Counted from the first letter of the stretch, positions 12,683 through 22,652 are shown. The stretch is 64,000 nt of DNA from Conchocele bisecta (GCA_029237695.1 CM055274.1:14559505-14623504), one strand, 5' to 3'. Notes: generated by a model not told the origin, from the sequence alone. Program-made: numbers and translations.

Positions 12683-12881
12683 AGTAGTATATAAGAGTCA
12701 CAATGATACCACCATCACCTATGGAAGGTGCCAGCTACGCGCGGCACCTTCCACAGCATGATGGTGGTATCATTTGTGACTCTTATATACTACTTCTCGC
12801 GAGACCATATATTTATGACATGAGAAGATACACCCTATTAGAGATAAAAATCCCTATGTTATACTCAGTATATATATACAA
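12683..12881. repeat. Polinton left terminal inverted repeat with internal hairpin
   Basis: This matches the right repeat at 30,382-30,582 almost base for base in inverse orientation. Its outer 112 bp (12,683-12,794) fold on themselves: arms starting AGTAGTATATAAGAGTCACA and the inverse ending at 12,794. A smaller stem, GGAAGGTGCC/GGCACCTTCC, sits at the tip around the loop AGCTACGCGC. The palindrome CTCGCGAG follows at 12,796-12,803. Confidence 0.95.
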
Positions 12882-13124
12882 TCAATCTGTCATACTTTTA
12901 TTACGAATAAAATATACTGACACCCTATTAAAGATAAGAAATCTGTAAGTTATACTCAGTATTTTACAGCAATCTGTCATAAATATAAACTGACACCCTA
13001 TTAAAGACAAGTTATCCATAAGTTATACTAAGTATATTACAACAATCTGTCATACATTTATTACGAATAAATATAAACTTACACCCTATTGAAGATAAAA
13101 AATCTATTGGTTATACTCAGTATA
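12828..13124. repeat. Polinton subterminal direct repeats, four units
   Basis: Four imperfect units of about 75-90 bp each contain ACACCCTATT(A/G)AAGA and GTTATACT(C/A)AGTAT. The first three are followed by CAATCTGTCAT. The first unit lies in the inverted repeat. The last ends directly at the start codon of the polymerase gene at 13,125. The right end of the element has only one unit, so the array marks one end and may hold origin or promoter sites. Confidence 0.8.
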
Positions 13125-16100
13125 ATGCCTACCATAAAGCAAATGAGAGAGCAAGCTAAGAGTTGGGGAATTTCCCTAAGAGGCTTGAGACTCAAGAAAG
13201 ATATTATAGCAGATAGAATAAGTGACGCGCGAGCCGTCGTCTACGAGGAGAGGCTGCGGCGTGCGGTTTCAGACCGGACGACTGCCGCCGCCCCGACCCC
13301 GAAAAACGCTCCGAGAAATTGGAGAACGAGACGACGGCCAGTCTGCGCGCCACCGCTTACGCGCAGCGTGTAAAAGAAGATCCCAGCGCACGTAGAAAAC
13401 CCTTATACAAGGCGTACTACAATAAGATTTATCAAGGGTTGGTGGGGAGACTTCCCAAGAAGAGGACAGATATCGCCAGAGCTTTGGTGGAGGAGGGTCC
13501 CAGGATTCTCTCCGAAGAAGCTGAAGTTAGGGAAACTGTTAATAGGGGTAGGAGGAAGATAGTATGGACTTTCGAGAGGGGGGTAGACGGGGAGATCGCT
13601 AATCGCATAATGAATAAAATTCGCCCAGAGATGACCACGGCATGTTACCTGAGGTATTCGTGTTCGTATCGTATTAGGAACATAGATACCGACGCTACTA
13701 TGATCTATCACAAACAATCAAAGGGCAGTCCGTGGATAAACGAGATCGCCAAAGCCGAGAGTTGGATATCCGATAGAGAGAAAGGTCGAATGGACATCGA
13801 CAAAGTCGATAGACCAAACACAAAATGGACCTTCGTTCGTTGGATATCGGTCGAGGTGAAGATGATCATCGACGCGCAACAACTTCTAATGGGAGCGGGA
13901 AAACTCCCAGACTGGTTAAGACAGAAAAAGGGAATGTATTCCGTCGATACGTACGACGACTACTTGTGTCTGTTTAGGTGCATAGCCATCCAACGTGGAG
14001 AGAGACCAGACCGCTGTTGTGAGAAGGGACGAGCTCTGGCTCGCGAATACCTTGGGCACGATAACTGACCGGGTAGTAAGGGAATCCCCCTGAGATATTA
14101 GAAGGTAAAGAGTGCTTCAAGATGGCATTCGGGTGTACGAGCCCCACCGCCGATGGAGTGTGGTACCATCATGAAGGTTCCGGCAAATTACGACGTGGTT
14201 GGGGAAGGACAATGACGATAGGAATGTTTTGGAGTCACTCGTTCTCATAACGAATCTCCCGCAAGATGACGAACGAGTACGGGTGCACCGGGATGTCAAC
14301 AACGGTTCACAAAGTCGTGTAACATGCACAGGCACGCGACCACCTGCATGGGTGGGAAGACCGTGGTGACATGTCCAGGTAAGAGGGTAGAGAGACCACA
14401 GTCGGCCTACGAGAAGCGTTCTATCCTAAGGGGTCAGCGAGTGCGAGGGTCGATTCAATGGTTGAGCAGAGAAGAGGAGAGATGGGAAAGCACATACATC
14501 ACGCAAACTGCGGTCACGGTGGTGAGAGGGGTGGGTGGCCCGGTGATCCGGTCGACGGTTTACTGTCACGAGACCGAGACCGTGTTTTCAGTTTCACGGA
14601 TGCTACTGACACGGGTGTCCGAGGCATTTGCATGAGAGGTAACGCGAGATCACTGTACAAGAGGACGAAAATTCAAGACGCCAAGATAAGGAAGGCGGGT
14701 TACGAGCTGGTGGTGATGTGGGAGTGCGATGGTGAATTGATATAATTTTGATAAAATTAATACCTACTATCCACAATCGCCACGCTATACCCTCACCAGA
14801 TAGTCTACGACTTTGAGGCGTATCTCGACAAGTCAAAAAGCACGCGACCCACCAAAGACCTGACCTTCGAGGTCGAGCACGTTCCTATATCGGTGTTGTT
14901 GGGGGATACGATGCATGAAGGGATCACACACCTATGCGAACGAGATCCCGACACGCTAGTCGAGAAGTTCGTGACCGAGCTGCAGATGAGAGGCAAGGCA
15001 ATCAGGGAGGGGGTTAGGAAGAAGTATCTGCCGGCCGACATAGATATGTTATCGAAGTCTCAGCAAGCAAAGATTATCTCGTGGATTGATCAAGTCCCGG
15101 TGGTGGGGTTCAACTGTAGCAGGTACGACCTGAACCTCATCAAGCAGTACTTTGTAGAGAAGTTGACGGCCACCGTGAATAAGGTGATGGTCGGAAAGAG
15201 AGCCAGCACGACGATGTTTCTGTTTACCCCGGAGTTTAAATTTCTCGACATCATCCAGTATCTGGGACCCGGTACCACGTACGACCGGTGGGTTAAGGCG
15301 TACGACTGTAAAACGGTAAAGTCTCACTTTCCGCACGAGTGGTTCGATAGCGCGGACAAGCTCGACCATCCGGGGCTGCCAGACTATCCCGAGTGGTACT
15401 CGAAGTTGAAGGGTGAGTTCCTACTGTCGTTGTCCGAGTGGAAAGAGTGTAAGAAGGTATTCCGAGAAAAGGGGATGAAGACGTTCAAGGAATGGTTGCA
15501 ACACTACAACGACTTGGATGTAGGACCGTTGCTAGAGGCTCTGAATAAAATGACGGAGTTCTACAGGGGAAGAGGCGTGGACATACTCAAGGATGTCGTG
15601 TCTCTACCCGGTGTTTCCATTCAGTACCTACTCCGCGGGTCGATCGATGTGAAGGCGGACACGCCCGAGCTGTGGTCACCGAAGTCTGAAACTTACGAGA
15701 TGATGAAGCAGGGATTGGTCGGTGGTCCGTCCATAGTATTCTCCAGATACGCCGAGGCTGGAAGGTCGACGATTAGAGGTCAGGTGGGGAGTCGGGAGGA
15801 GAAGATGTGCAAGGCGGTACTGGGGTACGATGCCAATGCTCTGTACCTATCTACTCTATCGAAGGACATGCCGTGCGGTGAGGAGCAGATATGGACGTGT
15901 GACGACCCGGAAAGACAGTCGTATATAGACCGTTTCGTGAGGAAGGTCAGGAGTGAAAAGTGGTTCGGATTTGCGGAGTTGGATATAGAGGTTCCGGAAA
16001 CGTTGAGAGACAAGTTCTCGGAAATGTCACCGCTGTTCGTTAATCGAGAAGTCGATGAGAAAGAGGTTCCGCAGCACATGAAGGACTACCTGGCCGGGAC

Positions 16101-17072
16101 TGGGAGGAATAGAGTCGAAGGGCAGAGAAAGCTCGTGGGGGCAATGTCCGCCAAGAAGATGATCATATACTCACCGCTGCTAAAGTGGTATCTGGAGCAC
16201 GGTCTGATCGTCAAGGCAGTGCATAGGGTGATAGACTACACGCCCGGCAAACCGTTTCAATGGTTCGTTAAAGAGGTCACCGCTGCTAGACGGACGGGGG
16301 ACGTCGACAAGAGCAAGGCGGTGTTGGCGGAGATATTCAAACTGGTTGGCAACGCGTGTTGTGGCAAGCTGATAGAGGCACAAGAGAGACACCTGAACAC
16401 CACATATACGAAGGATGAGAAGACTGTCGATCGGGCACTGAGGTCGGCGTGGTTCGAAGACTTGGAGGAGATTGGGGAGGCTTACGAGATATCGAGCAGG
16501 AAGACTCGAGTGGTGATCAACAGACCGTTTCAGTGTGGCATAGCGGTCTACCAGTTGGCCAAGCTCCGGATGCAGGAGTTCTACTACGATTTCTTGGACA
16601 AGTACGTGGATCGCGGAGATTTCGAACTGATACAGATGGACACTGACAGCATGTACTTCGCGCTATCGAGAGACGCTGGAGGCGGTGGTGAGAAAGAATA
16701 TGAAGAGAAAGTTCAATAAGGAGAAGACCAAGTGGTTTGGCGTGGGACGTGTGGAGCAACAGAACTCCGGGACTGTTCAAGCTGGAATTCGAAGGGGATA
16801 GAGCCATCGCTCTGTGTAGCAAGTGTTACTACGTGAGCGGTGATGGAAAATCTAAGCACTCGGCCAAGGGGATGTCGAAGAGATCTAACGATCTGACTTG
16901 GGGAAGGTATAAGAGTGCTCTCGAAGGGGGTAGGGATATGGCGGAGAACAGGGGATTCCGAATGATTAACGGGGTGATGAAGACGTACTGTCAACAAAAA
17001 TTAGGACTCTCGGCGTACTACGACAGGAGGAGAGTGATGGAAGACGGGTTACACACCGAGCCTATAGGATAG
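13125..17072 (+). pseudogene. pPolB: Protein-primed DNA polymerase B (pPolB), frameshifted
   Basis: In Polintons this protein replicates the element DNA from a protein primer. The start ATG at 13,125 opens an N-terminal SAP-like segment (MPTIKQMREQAKSWG). The frame changes near 13,250-13,310 and stays open to 14,068. Fragments in several frames follow: a CxxH...C finger near 14,320, then a nuclease-like segment ending AGYELVVMWEC near 14,730. A frame open from about 14,757 to 16,719 carries exonuclease motifs DFEAY (14,809), NCSRYDL (15,112) and YNDLD (15,505), then polymerase motifs DANALYL (15,829), KLVGNACCGK (16,339) and DTDS (16,639). The C-terminus continues in another frame to 17,072. 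Motif B has Cys where Tyr is usual. There are at least four frame breaks and one in-frame stop near 14,605. Confidence 0.9.
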
Positions 17073-17101
17073 ATAAAAAAAAGGAACTCTGAGAGAGAAT
17101 A

Positions 17102-18174
17102 CTAAAGACTCTGATGATCCGGGGGTAGCTGGGTGTCAGAAGGCACCGCGAGAAGTTCTTCGCGAACAAACCCTCGAGATGGCCCATCATCCAAATAGTA
17201 GAGCACGGGCTCATCGGGCTTGGTAATAGATCGATCTAGATGATATACATTGAGAGACCACACGGGATCAGTCGCGCGGCGGCTGCCACCTTCGAGCTCT
17301 CCGGCCGGGGGGGGGGGGGGGGGGGGGGGTTGTTGATAGAGGTACCGGACGTCAATATCCGATGGAAGTGCAATCGGTGATTGCTGCTCCTCTAAACCAA
17401 CGGGTCGCCCTCGCGAGACGGCAGAGGGCTCGCTCGTCACCCTTTTAAACTTGATAGCATCTACAGGCTTCTTACCTATCAATCTGGTCACCTCTCCGTT
17501 CAGTGCGGAGACCACGGCGGGCAGTCTGGCCACCCACTCGGTCGATCGCGAATGAGGGTCTACAAGTTCTTTAGCGTATTGGTGTCCGAACAGTCTCTCA
17601 GCCAGGGTTCGATTGAAGCGCTCCACGATCCCCTGGTCCCGGTGGATGTTGACGCGGCCGCGTCTGACAGAAACGTCGTGCTTAGACAATAGATGAGAGA
17701 CCGCGCCCATGAACTCGCGGCCGGGATCGACCTGGAGAAGATTCGGCCATTTGAGAGGACTCCTCTTATATATCGGGAGAGAGCCTCGGCCACCTCCTTA
17801 GACTCTTTAGTGGCCAACGGCTCAGCCCCCTTATAGCGACTCGCTACGTCAACGACTGTCAGCGCGTACTTGTACGTCTTGCGACCGACGCGATCGTGAG
17901 GGAGAAACAGGAGATCCGCTTGGTGAACTTGGTTCGGTACCGGCACGTCGAATTTCGGGCGCGGAATATTGTGAGGCGCGGGTAAATAGATCTGCCAGAT
18001 GGCCTGCTTCTTGAGCCATTCCTTGACAACGTTTTCTGAAACCTTGGTCGCCGCCGCGAGGTTCTTGATGGCAGCGAGTCCCTTCCAGTAGCCGCGGGGG
18101 CTATAGTACGCGTTCTCTAGCTTGCGCGTTAGGCGAACCGATAGTTTGGTATTAAGTTTGCGCGTGTTCATCAT
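17102..18174 (-). pseudogene. INT: Polinton integrase (RVE/DDE family), one frameshift
   Basis: Retroviral-type integrases insert the linear element into the host genome. The start is ATGATGAACACG at 18,174, overlapping the gene before it by 23 nt. The core has a first catalytic Asp in HQADLLFLP (codon at 17,916), a second Asp in QVDPGREF (17,728) and a Glu in GIVERFNRTLAE (17,623), about 35 residues apart. A one-base frame change lies near 17,770 between the first and second Asp. The C-terminal part (VWSLNVYHLDRS...FVREELLAVP) resembles the chromodomain-like end of Polinton integrases. A poly-G run at 17,308-17,329 encodes a proline tract and may itself be miscounted. It is convergent with the polymerase gene, with stops 30 bp apart. 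Confidence 0.9.
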
Positions 18175-18502
18175 ATGCGATGTATTCTAATATATCGGAC
18201 AATCTCCAACATGCCCTCGCCAGATCGTCCGGTAACTGCGTCGATAATAATAAACCTTTGTTGGAAGTACAATCACGATTGGGGGTTAAGTTCTGAAGGA
18301 ATTTGGGAAAATCTAATCCCCCTGGATTGGTGGAGGAATCTAACATCCGCTTTGCGAAAAGGGTGGCCACTTTTTCGTCCTCCCGCCACGTCTCGAGAGA
18401 ATCTCGGGCCAGACGAATCATACCCTTTGCACCAACCATGCGGTGTTTAAGGGCAGTGTAGCCTACATCAATCATAGCAAAATAAAGTTCGTCTACTGAC
18501 AT
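18152..18502 (-). CDS. Unknown Polinton protein, 116 aa
   Basis: The frame starts with ATG at 18,502 and ends in TAA, overlapping the integrase start by 23 nt, and it sits in the same minus-strand cluster. The sequence has no signal peptide or membrane helix. Its first half is helical and charged, and it ends ILEYIAYDEHAQT. I do not recognise a family. Just upstream is a (TA)n run (about 18,508-18,531) and the AT-rich words TTAATTTAAAATAATTAATT, which could serve as a promoter. Confidence 0.55.
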   Translation of the reverse strand: MSVDELYFAMIDVGYTALKHRMVGAKGMIRLARDSLETWREDEKVATLFAKRMLDSSTNPGGLDFPKFLQNLTPNRDCTSNKGLLLSTQLPDDLARACWRLSDILEYIAYDEHAQT

Positions 18503-18555
18503 CGTTCTATATATATATATATATATATATTTATAATTAATTTAAAATAATTAAT

Positions 18556-18990
18556 TTAAAATCTCGATCGAATATAGTAGCCGACGAGACCCACCACACC
18601 CATTCCCACGACGATGAACGCGATCTCGCGGTCTTTTTGGGGCTCTGACGGTACATAGAAATCTGAAAGTTGTGGCTCGCGATCTAGCGGCGCGAGACTT
18701 TTCTGCGGATATGCCAGCGCGTACTCGCGGTTGGCTTCTTCAACGTTCTGAAAAGTTTGCGCTGCGTGATTTTCGCGGCGAAGCTCTTCATTGACCCAGT
18801 CCAGATGGGCGGTTCGTTTTTTCGACCACACTTCCTTTGCGCTATTGAGTTGTTCTACAGCTAAATCGTGACGCTTACGCTCCTCATCCACGTTCGAGCT
18901 TTTCATTTTAGAGAATAAAAAAAAGTTGCTACCGCTGAACGCCAATGCGTTTACGAGCGCAGCACCTACCATTAATGCGATTGAAGCCAT
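18556..18990 (-). CDS. Polinton membrane/coiled-coil protein, 144 aa
   Basis: The protein has an N-terminal hydrophobic helix (residues about 1-26, with MVGAALVNALAFSGSNF), a highly charged helical middle (ERKRHDLAVEQLNSAKEVW, about 37-90), a conserved-looking LSDFYVPSEPQKDREIAF segment and a second hydrophobic helix at about 123-139. Proteins of this layout recur in animal Polintons next to the 77-aa protein; their role is unknown, and a virion-membrane or capsid accessory role is only inferred. Its ATG follows directly on the stop of the gene before it (TAA at 18,991-18,993). Confidence 0.75.
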   Translation of the reverse strand: MASIALMVGAALVNALAFSGSNFFLFSKMKSSNVDEERKRHDLAVEQLNSAKEVWSKKRTAHLDWVNEELRRENHAAQTFQNVEEANREYALAYPQKSLAPLDREPQLSDFYVPSEPQKDREIAFIVVGMGVVGLVGYYIRSRF

Positions 18991-19224
18991 TTATTTCCAT
19001 ATATTAACTGGTAGAATTCCAGCTTTAACTAGATAATCTCGGGTCCAAACTGCGGCCGCTACATCTAAGGTCGCGAGCCCTACGTCTCTCGCAGTAAAGT
19101 CCAATTTGGGAGCGGATCCTCCTAGGGCCATCTTTGATAGTCGAGCATACCCGATACTGAAACCCGATATCACCACGGCGTGATAAAACGCATTCACTAA
19201 CATTTTACCATCTTGTTCAGCCAT
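18991..19224 (-). CDS. Polinton small membrane protein, 77 aa
   Basis: A 77-residue protein starting MAEQDGKMLVNAFYHAVV, with a hydrophobic stretch at residues 9-30 and a short conserved-looking LDFTARDVGLATLDVA segment. Small proteins of this type are frequent in animal Polintons. It is packed between its neighbours: 5 bp after the gene at 19,230 and zero spacing to the next ATG at 18,990. The function is unknown and the position suggests co-expression with structural genes. Confidence 0.75.
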   Translation of the reverse strand: MAEQDGKMLVNAFYHAVVISGFSIGYARLSKMALGGSAPKLDFTARDVGLATLDVAAAVWTRDYLVKAGILPVNIWK

Positions 19225-19229
19225 TATGA

Positions 19230-19727
19230 TTATTGCATATAAAAGGGATCGCGATCAATGTTTAAATGGGGCACATCCAATCGCGATTGGTGTTTCGTAA
19301 CTTTCTTCTGAACACTGGCTGGTTGTTTTTTCGATAATGTGGGGTATTTCCACACGCACAGGGCACCAACAACTGCCAGACCACCACCAACAACCCAACT
19401 CCAATTCACGAATTTGGGTTCAATCGGATTCGCCCAACTCCAACGGCAGTTGGTATTGGGTAACAAATTCAAAGAATTTGGGTGTGCTTCCAATTCGTGA
19501 ATTGGGGGTGTACTCAACTCTGTCTTCAGATGTTTTGCTGTCTCCGTCCCCGATTGCAACGATTGTTTAGCCTCTCGAAGCTCGGCGAGTATTTTATCTT
19601 GTTTAACTTTTCGGGTGGCAGCCGCCGCCCGCCCAGCTGCCTGTCTTTTGGGATTTTTCGGGTTCGATTGGGTTGGAGCAATCGGGTTCAACTCCGTCAC
19701 TCTCGCGGGTGTGTCTTGTGTCATCAT
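19230..19727 (-). CDS. Polinton accessory protein with one membrane helix, 165 aa
   Basis: The start is the first of two ATGs at 19,727. A basic stretch (KNPKRQAAGRAAAATRKVK, residues 24-42) leads into a charged helix and then one membrane helix (WVVGGGLAVVGALCVWKY, about 110-127). A short basic tail ends DRDPFYMQ. It overlaps the end of the 229-aa gene by about 125 nt in another frame. It resembles small basic membrane proteins seen in other Polintons. No enzymatic motif is visible. Palindromic words CAAATTCAAAGAATTTG and CAATTCGTGAATTG lie inside it at 19,464-19,505. Confidence 0.65.
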   Translation of the reverse strand: MMTQDTPARVTELNPIAPTQSNPKNPKRQAAGRAAAATRKVKQDKILAELREAKQSLQSGTETAKHLKTELSTPPIHELEAHPNSLNLLPNTNCRWSWANPIEPKFVNWSWVVGGGLAVVGALCVWKYPTLSKKQPASVQKKVTKHQSRLDVPHLNIDRDPFYMQ

Positions 19728-20292
19728 TTATAATATTAGGGCTTATAGTTCGTGGGCATATATGTCCAAATTGACAGTGTTTACCCGTGGTCAACGCGGT
19801 TGTCAGCGGAGCTAAGTACATTCCAAACTTGTGATAAATTGAGCAGCAGGCTGTTCTAAGAGTGTGACCTATAAAAGGGTCAGTCTCTAGATCGTCAATC
19901 AATCCCGCGGTGTTTGGTATAGGGAGAAGTATACTAACGGCGGTTGCGTACAAATGAATAGCCGCCGATCCGAGAGGTTTTGTCATCTCCGCTCCCAATT
20001 TGGATTCGTATCGCGCATACATTTTATCGATCTCCGCATCTGACATCTTATCCACCTGAAAAACTGAGAGATGCCTACCGAGATAATGCTCCGATTGTCC
20101 CCCAGCAACCAGCGCAGCTAGCTGCTCTCGTCGCGCCGCATTTTCATTTTCATTCGGAGTCGTTGCACTCAACCCAATACCAACCGCCGTTGGAGTTGGA
20201 GTTGATTCCGATTGCTCTGTCGGATCATTATTGTTGGCAGTCGGAGTTGAGGTTTCTTCCATTAGCTGATCGAGAAGTTCGTCGCAGTTCAT
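19603..20292 (-). CDS. Conserved Polinton protein, 229 aa
   Basis: I place the start at the ATG at 20,292 (MNCDELLDQLMEE) because the motif AATTAATTTTAAGAAAA lies directly before it, as before the gene at 22,726. An in-frame ATG at 20,424 would add 44 residues with a membrane helix. After a Thr/Asn-rich linker comes the recognisable block: QVDKMSDAEIDKMYARYESK, LGAEMTKPLGSAA and DDLETDPFIGHTL, then HKFGMYLAPLTTALTTGKH. This block recurs in Polintons near the ATPase gene. Its role is unknown. The last 40 or so residues overlap the next gene and look like random frame, so the true end may be a frameshift. Confidence 0.7.
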   Translation of the reverse strand: MNCDELLDQLMEETSTPTANNNDPTEQSESTPTPTAVGIGLSATTPNENENAARREQLAALVAGGQSEHYLGRHLSVFQVDKMSDAEIDKMYARYESKLGAEMTKPLGSAAIHLYATAVSILLPIPNTAGLIDDLETDPFIGHTLRTACCSIYHKFGMYLAPLTTALTTGKHCQFGHICPRTISPNIINDDTRHTRESDGVEPDCSNPIEPEKSQKTGSWAGGGCHPKS

Positions 20293-20431
20293 TTTTCTTA
20301 AAATTAATTTAACTATTCTAACAAGTCTCATCACTTTAACATATTGCCAAGCGCACCACCCGATACTTATGATCACCATTATGCTCGCAACAAAGCTCGC
20401 AGCGGAGCACCAAATTGTTAACATTGTTAAC

Positions 20432-20612
20432 CATTGTTCAGCATTTGTTCAACATTTGTTAAGCATTTGTTCAACATTTGTTCAGCATTGTTCAGCATTT
20501 GTTCAACATTTGTTAAGCATTTGTTCAGCATTTGTTCAGCATTGTTCAGCAATTGCTAAGCATTGTTCAGCATTGTTCAGCATTGTTCAGCATTTGTTCA
20601 GTAATTGCTAAT
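20432..20612. repeat. Minisatellite of CATTTGTTCAG words
   Basis: About 180 bp of CATTTGTTCA(A/G)/CATTGTTCAG words of 10-11 bp repeat in tandem between the 229-aa gene and the ATPase stop. It translates as short Ser/His/Phe repeats in one plus-strand frame, which I do not regard as coding. Confidence 0.85.
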
Positions 20613-20623
20613 TAATTCTAAAA

Positions 20624-21382
20624 TTAATTGATAACTTCGTAAGCAGTTGGTTGATCAGTCTTTAGCAAAAGCTTGCCGTGCTTAGTTTCCGAAAGCATCT
20701 GTCGAACCTCCAGGCGCTCCTCGCGCGTTGGGATAACGTCATTCTCTCGAAGACAGTCATCGAATGAGTCTCGGTCCTTGCAGTGAAAGAGGGCGACCCA
20801 TTTCGTTTGCTCGCGCAGATCCTTGAGGACGGCGTTGTACTTTTGAGTGGATATCCATACGCTTTGCCTAGCATGGCGGCCAGAAAATGCGAGCTTAGAG
20901 AGCATGTCCTTCTTTTTGGTCATCGCCACCTTGGCCGAGCAATCGTCAATCACGTATAGGGTGGGCTCACCCTGGAATTTTTGGTATAAACCACGCAGCC
21001 AATCGTGAAGCCTATCACCGGGGTCAATAACGTATACCTCAGGGTCGGTCCATATCCACGGGCGCCGCTGATAAGTATCGTTGTGCCGCACAGTGGGACA
21101 TAGTATCACAATGTGACGAAAGGCATCGCGGTAGGAGCCCTCGAGCAAGTCTAGGATGAAAACCGTTTTTCCACATCCTGTCTGCCCATATATTACGGCA
21201 GAGTGGGCATCTCCAATCGTGAATTGGTATTGATTGCTAATTTTCTTAATTAATTCTTTAGAATTATCAAATTTCTTAATTAATAAATCGTTAGAATGAT
21301 TGCTAATTTTCTTAAAATTAATTAATAAATCGTTAGATGATTTTTTTATTAAATCAGTAGAGTGCTGAGACGTATCGGCCAT
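20624..21382 (-). CDS. ATPase: Genome-packaging ATPase (FtsK/HerA type), 252 aa
   Basis: This ATPase of Polintons and related viruses pumps DNA into the capsid. The sequence has a Walker A motif GQTGCGKT (residues 66-73), a Walker B TLYVIDDC (141-148) and the following GRHARQSVWISTQ segment (168-180) typical of the family. Length is within the usual 220-270 aa. The frame is intact from ATG at 21,382 and overlaps the end of the capsid gene by 29 nt. The first 55 residues are unusual: Asn/Lys/Leu-rich repeats (SNDLL, KKISN) written in AT-rich DNA that includes the promoter-like motif at 21,307-21,323. Confidence 0.95.
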   Translation of the reverse strand: MADTSQHSTDLIKKSSNDLLINFKKISNHSNDLLIKKFDNSKELIKKISNQYQFTIGDAHSAVIYGQTGCGKTVFILDLLEGSYRDAFRHIVILCPTVRHNDTYQRRPWIWTDPEVYVIDPGDRLHDWLRGLYQKFQGEPTLYVIDDCSAKVAMTKKKDMLSKLAFSGRHARQSVWISTQKYNAVLKDLREQTKWVALFHCKDRDSFDDCLRENDVIPTREERLEVRQMLSETKHGKLLLKTDQPTAYEVIN

Positions 21383-22652
21383 CTTCGATGTTCAGTTGTG
21401 CGTCTGTAATTATATATAAGTACACGTTCAATGCGCCATTTCCATCCGCCTCTTTGGTTATCTGGATCGTCACACCCTCGCTAGCGTTCTCAACTTGGCG
21501 TCCGCTACCGTGTATTTGGTCGTCGTCGCTGGCTCGCATGTCTAGCCATAACGCGTATTTGGTATTCAGGAAATCCGCGAGGGAGACGGCCGAGAGATGC
21601 AGGTCTTTTGCAACCGCGGCAACCTCCGGGGAGCGCTTGGAGCCGGCAGAAAACTGCTTTCTTACTTCGTCCCACTGCTGGTGCGCGCGAAGACCCGCGC
21701 TGTAGAGTTGATTGGGTACTCCCTCGATCGTCACCTCTACCTTCGTGATTTTGGGGTTATAGAATTTGTCGGTTTTTCTAACACCGAACGCGAACCGAAC
21801 CTCCTCGAACAGCATCAGTATACCTTTCATCGAGCGGGCGGGTACGTTGACGTTAATATTCCACAATGTGTCGCTTTTGTCTTTCGTCATCTTGCGATGG
21901 CGAAGAACTCGGTCATAAAGTATGGCAACGCGCCCGGCGTACTGGGTTCTGATCAATCGCGCGAGTTCGGGCATCGTGACCATGTCGTACTCCAGCGAAA
22001 ACATTATCGATCGTATACGTCGATAACTGGTCGCTGGCTATGAGAACTCGTGCGTAGTCGTTGAACGTTAGTTCGTATTCGAGGCGGTCAGCCAAAGCAC
22101 TCTGATAGTAGGGCATGTGACTCTCCAGCAACTCAAAGTCGAGCGGGATGTAGAAGCGGTTGCCATAAGCGCCCGCGACCGCGTTGTCGCTCGCGTTGTT
22201 ATCTACCTTGTTAGCAGCCCCGATTCTAAGTTTTGGTTACGTTCTTTTATTTTTGCTGGTGTCAATACCCTGATAGACAGCGTTTTCGCGCTCTTCCGCC
22301 GTCTTCCACAGGTCCTGATAGCAATGGTAGACGTCGCTGTCGTCGATCGACATCACCTCATTACCAGAAATCTTTATCATGGTCTTCTTGACGATGGCGC
22401 GACCAATGTTCTGAACGACGGTTCGGTCCGCGTCCGTCGACGTCAGCGAAATAGTGAAAGCGAGGCGAACAGTACCCGGCACAATGACGTCGTTAGCTCC
22501 GAGGTTGGGGAAGCGGACCAAGAGCTGTTGGTTCTGGTCGATCGTCGATGGGTTGTTCGTAATAACGACACTCTGTCTCACGCCTTTTGCCCCGAGGGCT
22601 CACGCAGTCTGCGGTATGGATTGAGTTTGCGACCGTATTGACTCGAAGACAT
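21354..22652 (-). pseudogene. MCP: Major capsid protein (double jelly roll), frameshifted
   Basis: In Polintons this protein builds the icosahedral shell. The start is ATG at 22,652 (MSSSQYGRKLNPYR). A frame change near 22,595 leads into a clear segment (SVVITNNPSTI...LLVRFPNLGAND). Two more breaks fall near 22,243 and 22,217, and another near 22,005. The last 216 codons, to 21,354, are open and hold the best conserved part: LARLIRTQYAGRVAILYDR, NVNVPARSMKGILMLFE, FYNPKITKVEVTIEG and QLNIEDGRYVSALY. The total fits the family size of about 420 aa. As written the gene cannot make a whole protein unless the breaks are sequencing errors. It shares its start region with the divergent gene at 22,726. 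Confidence 0.9.

Noticed and set aside
20369..20611. 80-codon plus-strand frame with repeated SAFVQHLL words
   Set aside because: It is the CATTTGTTCAG minisatellite read in one frame and lies opposite the Polinton minus-strand cluster.
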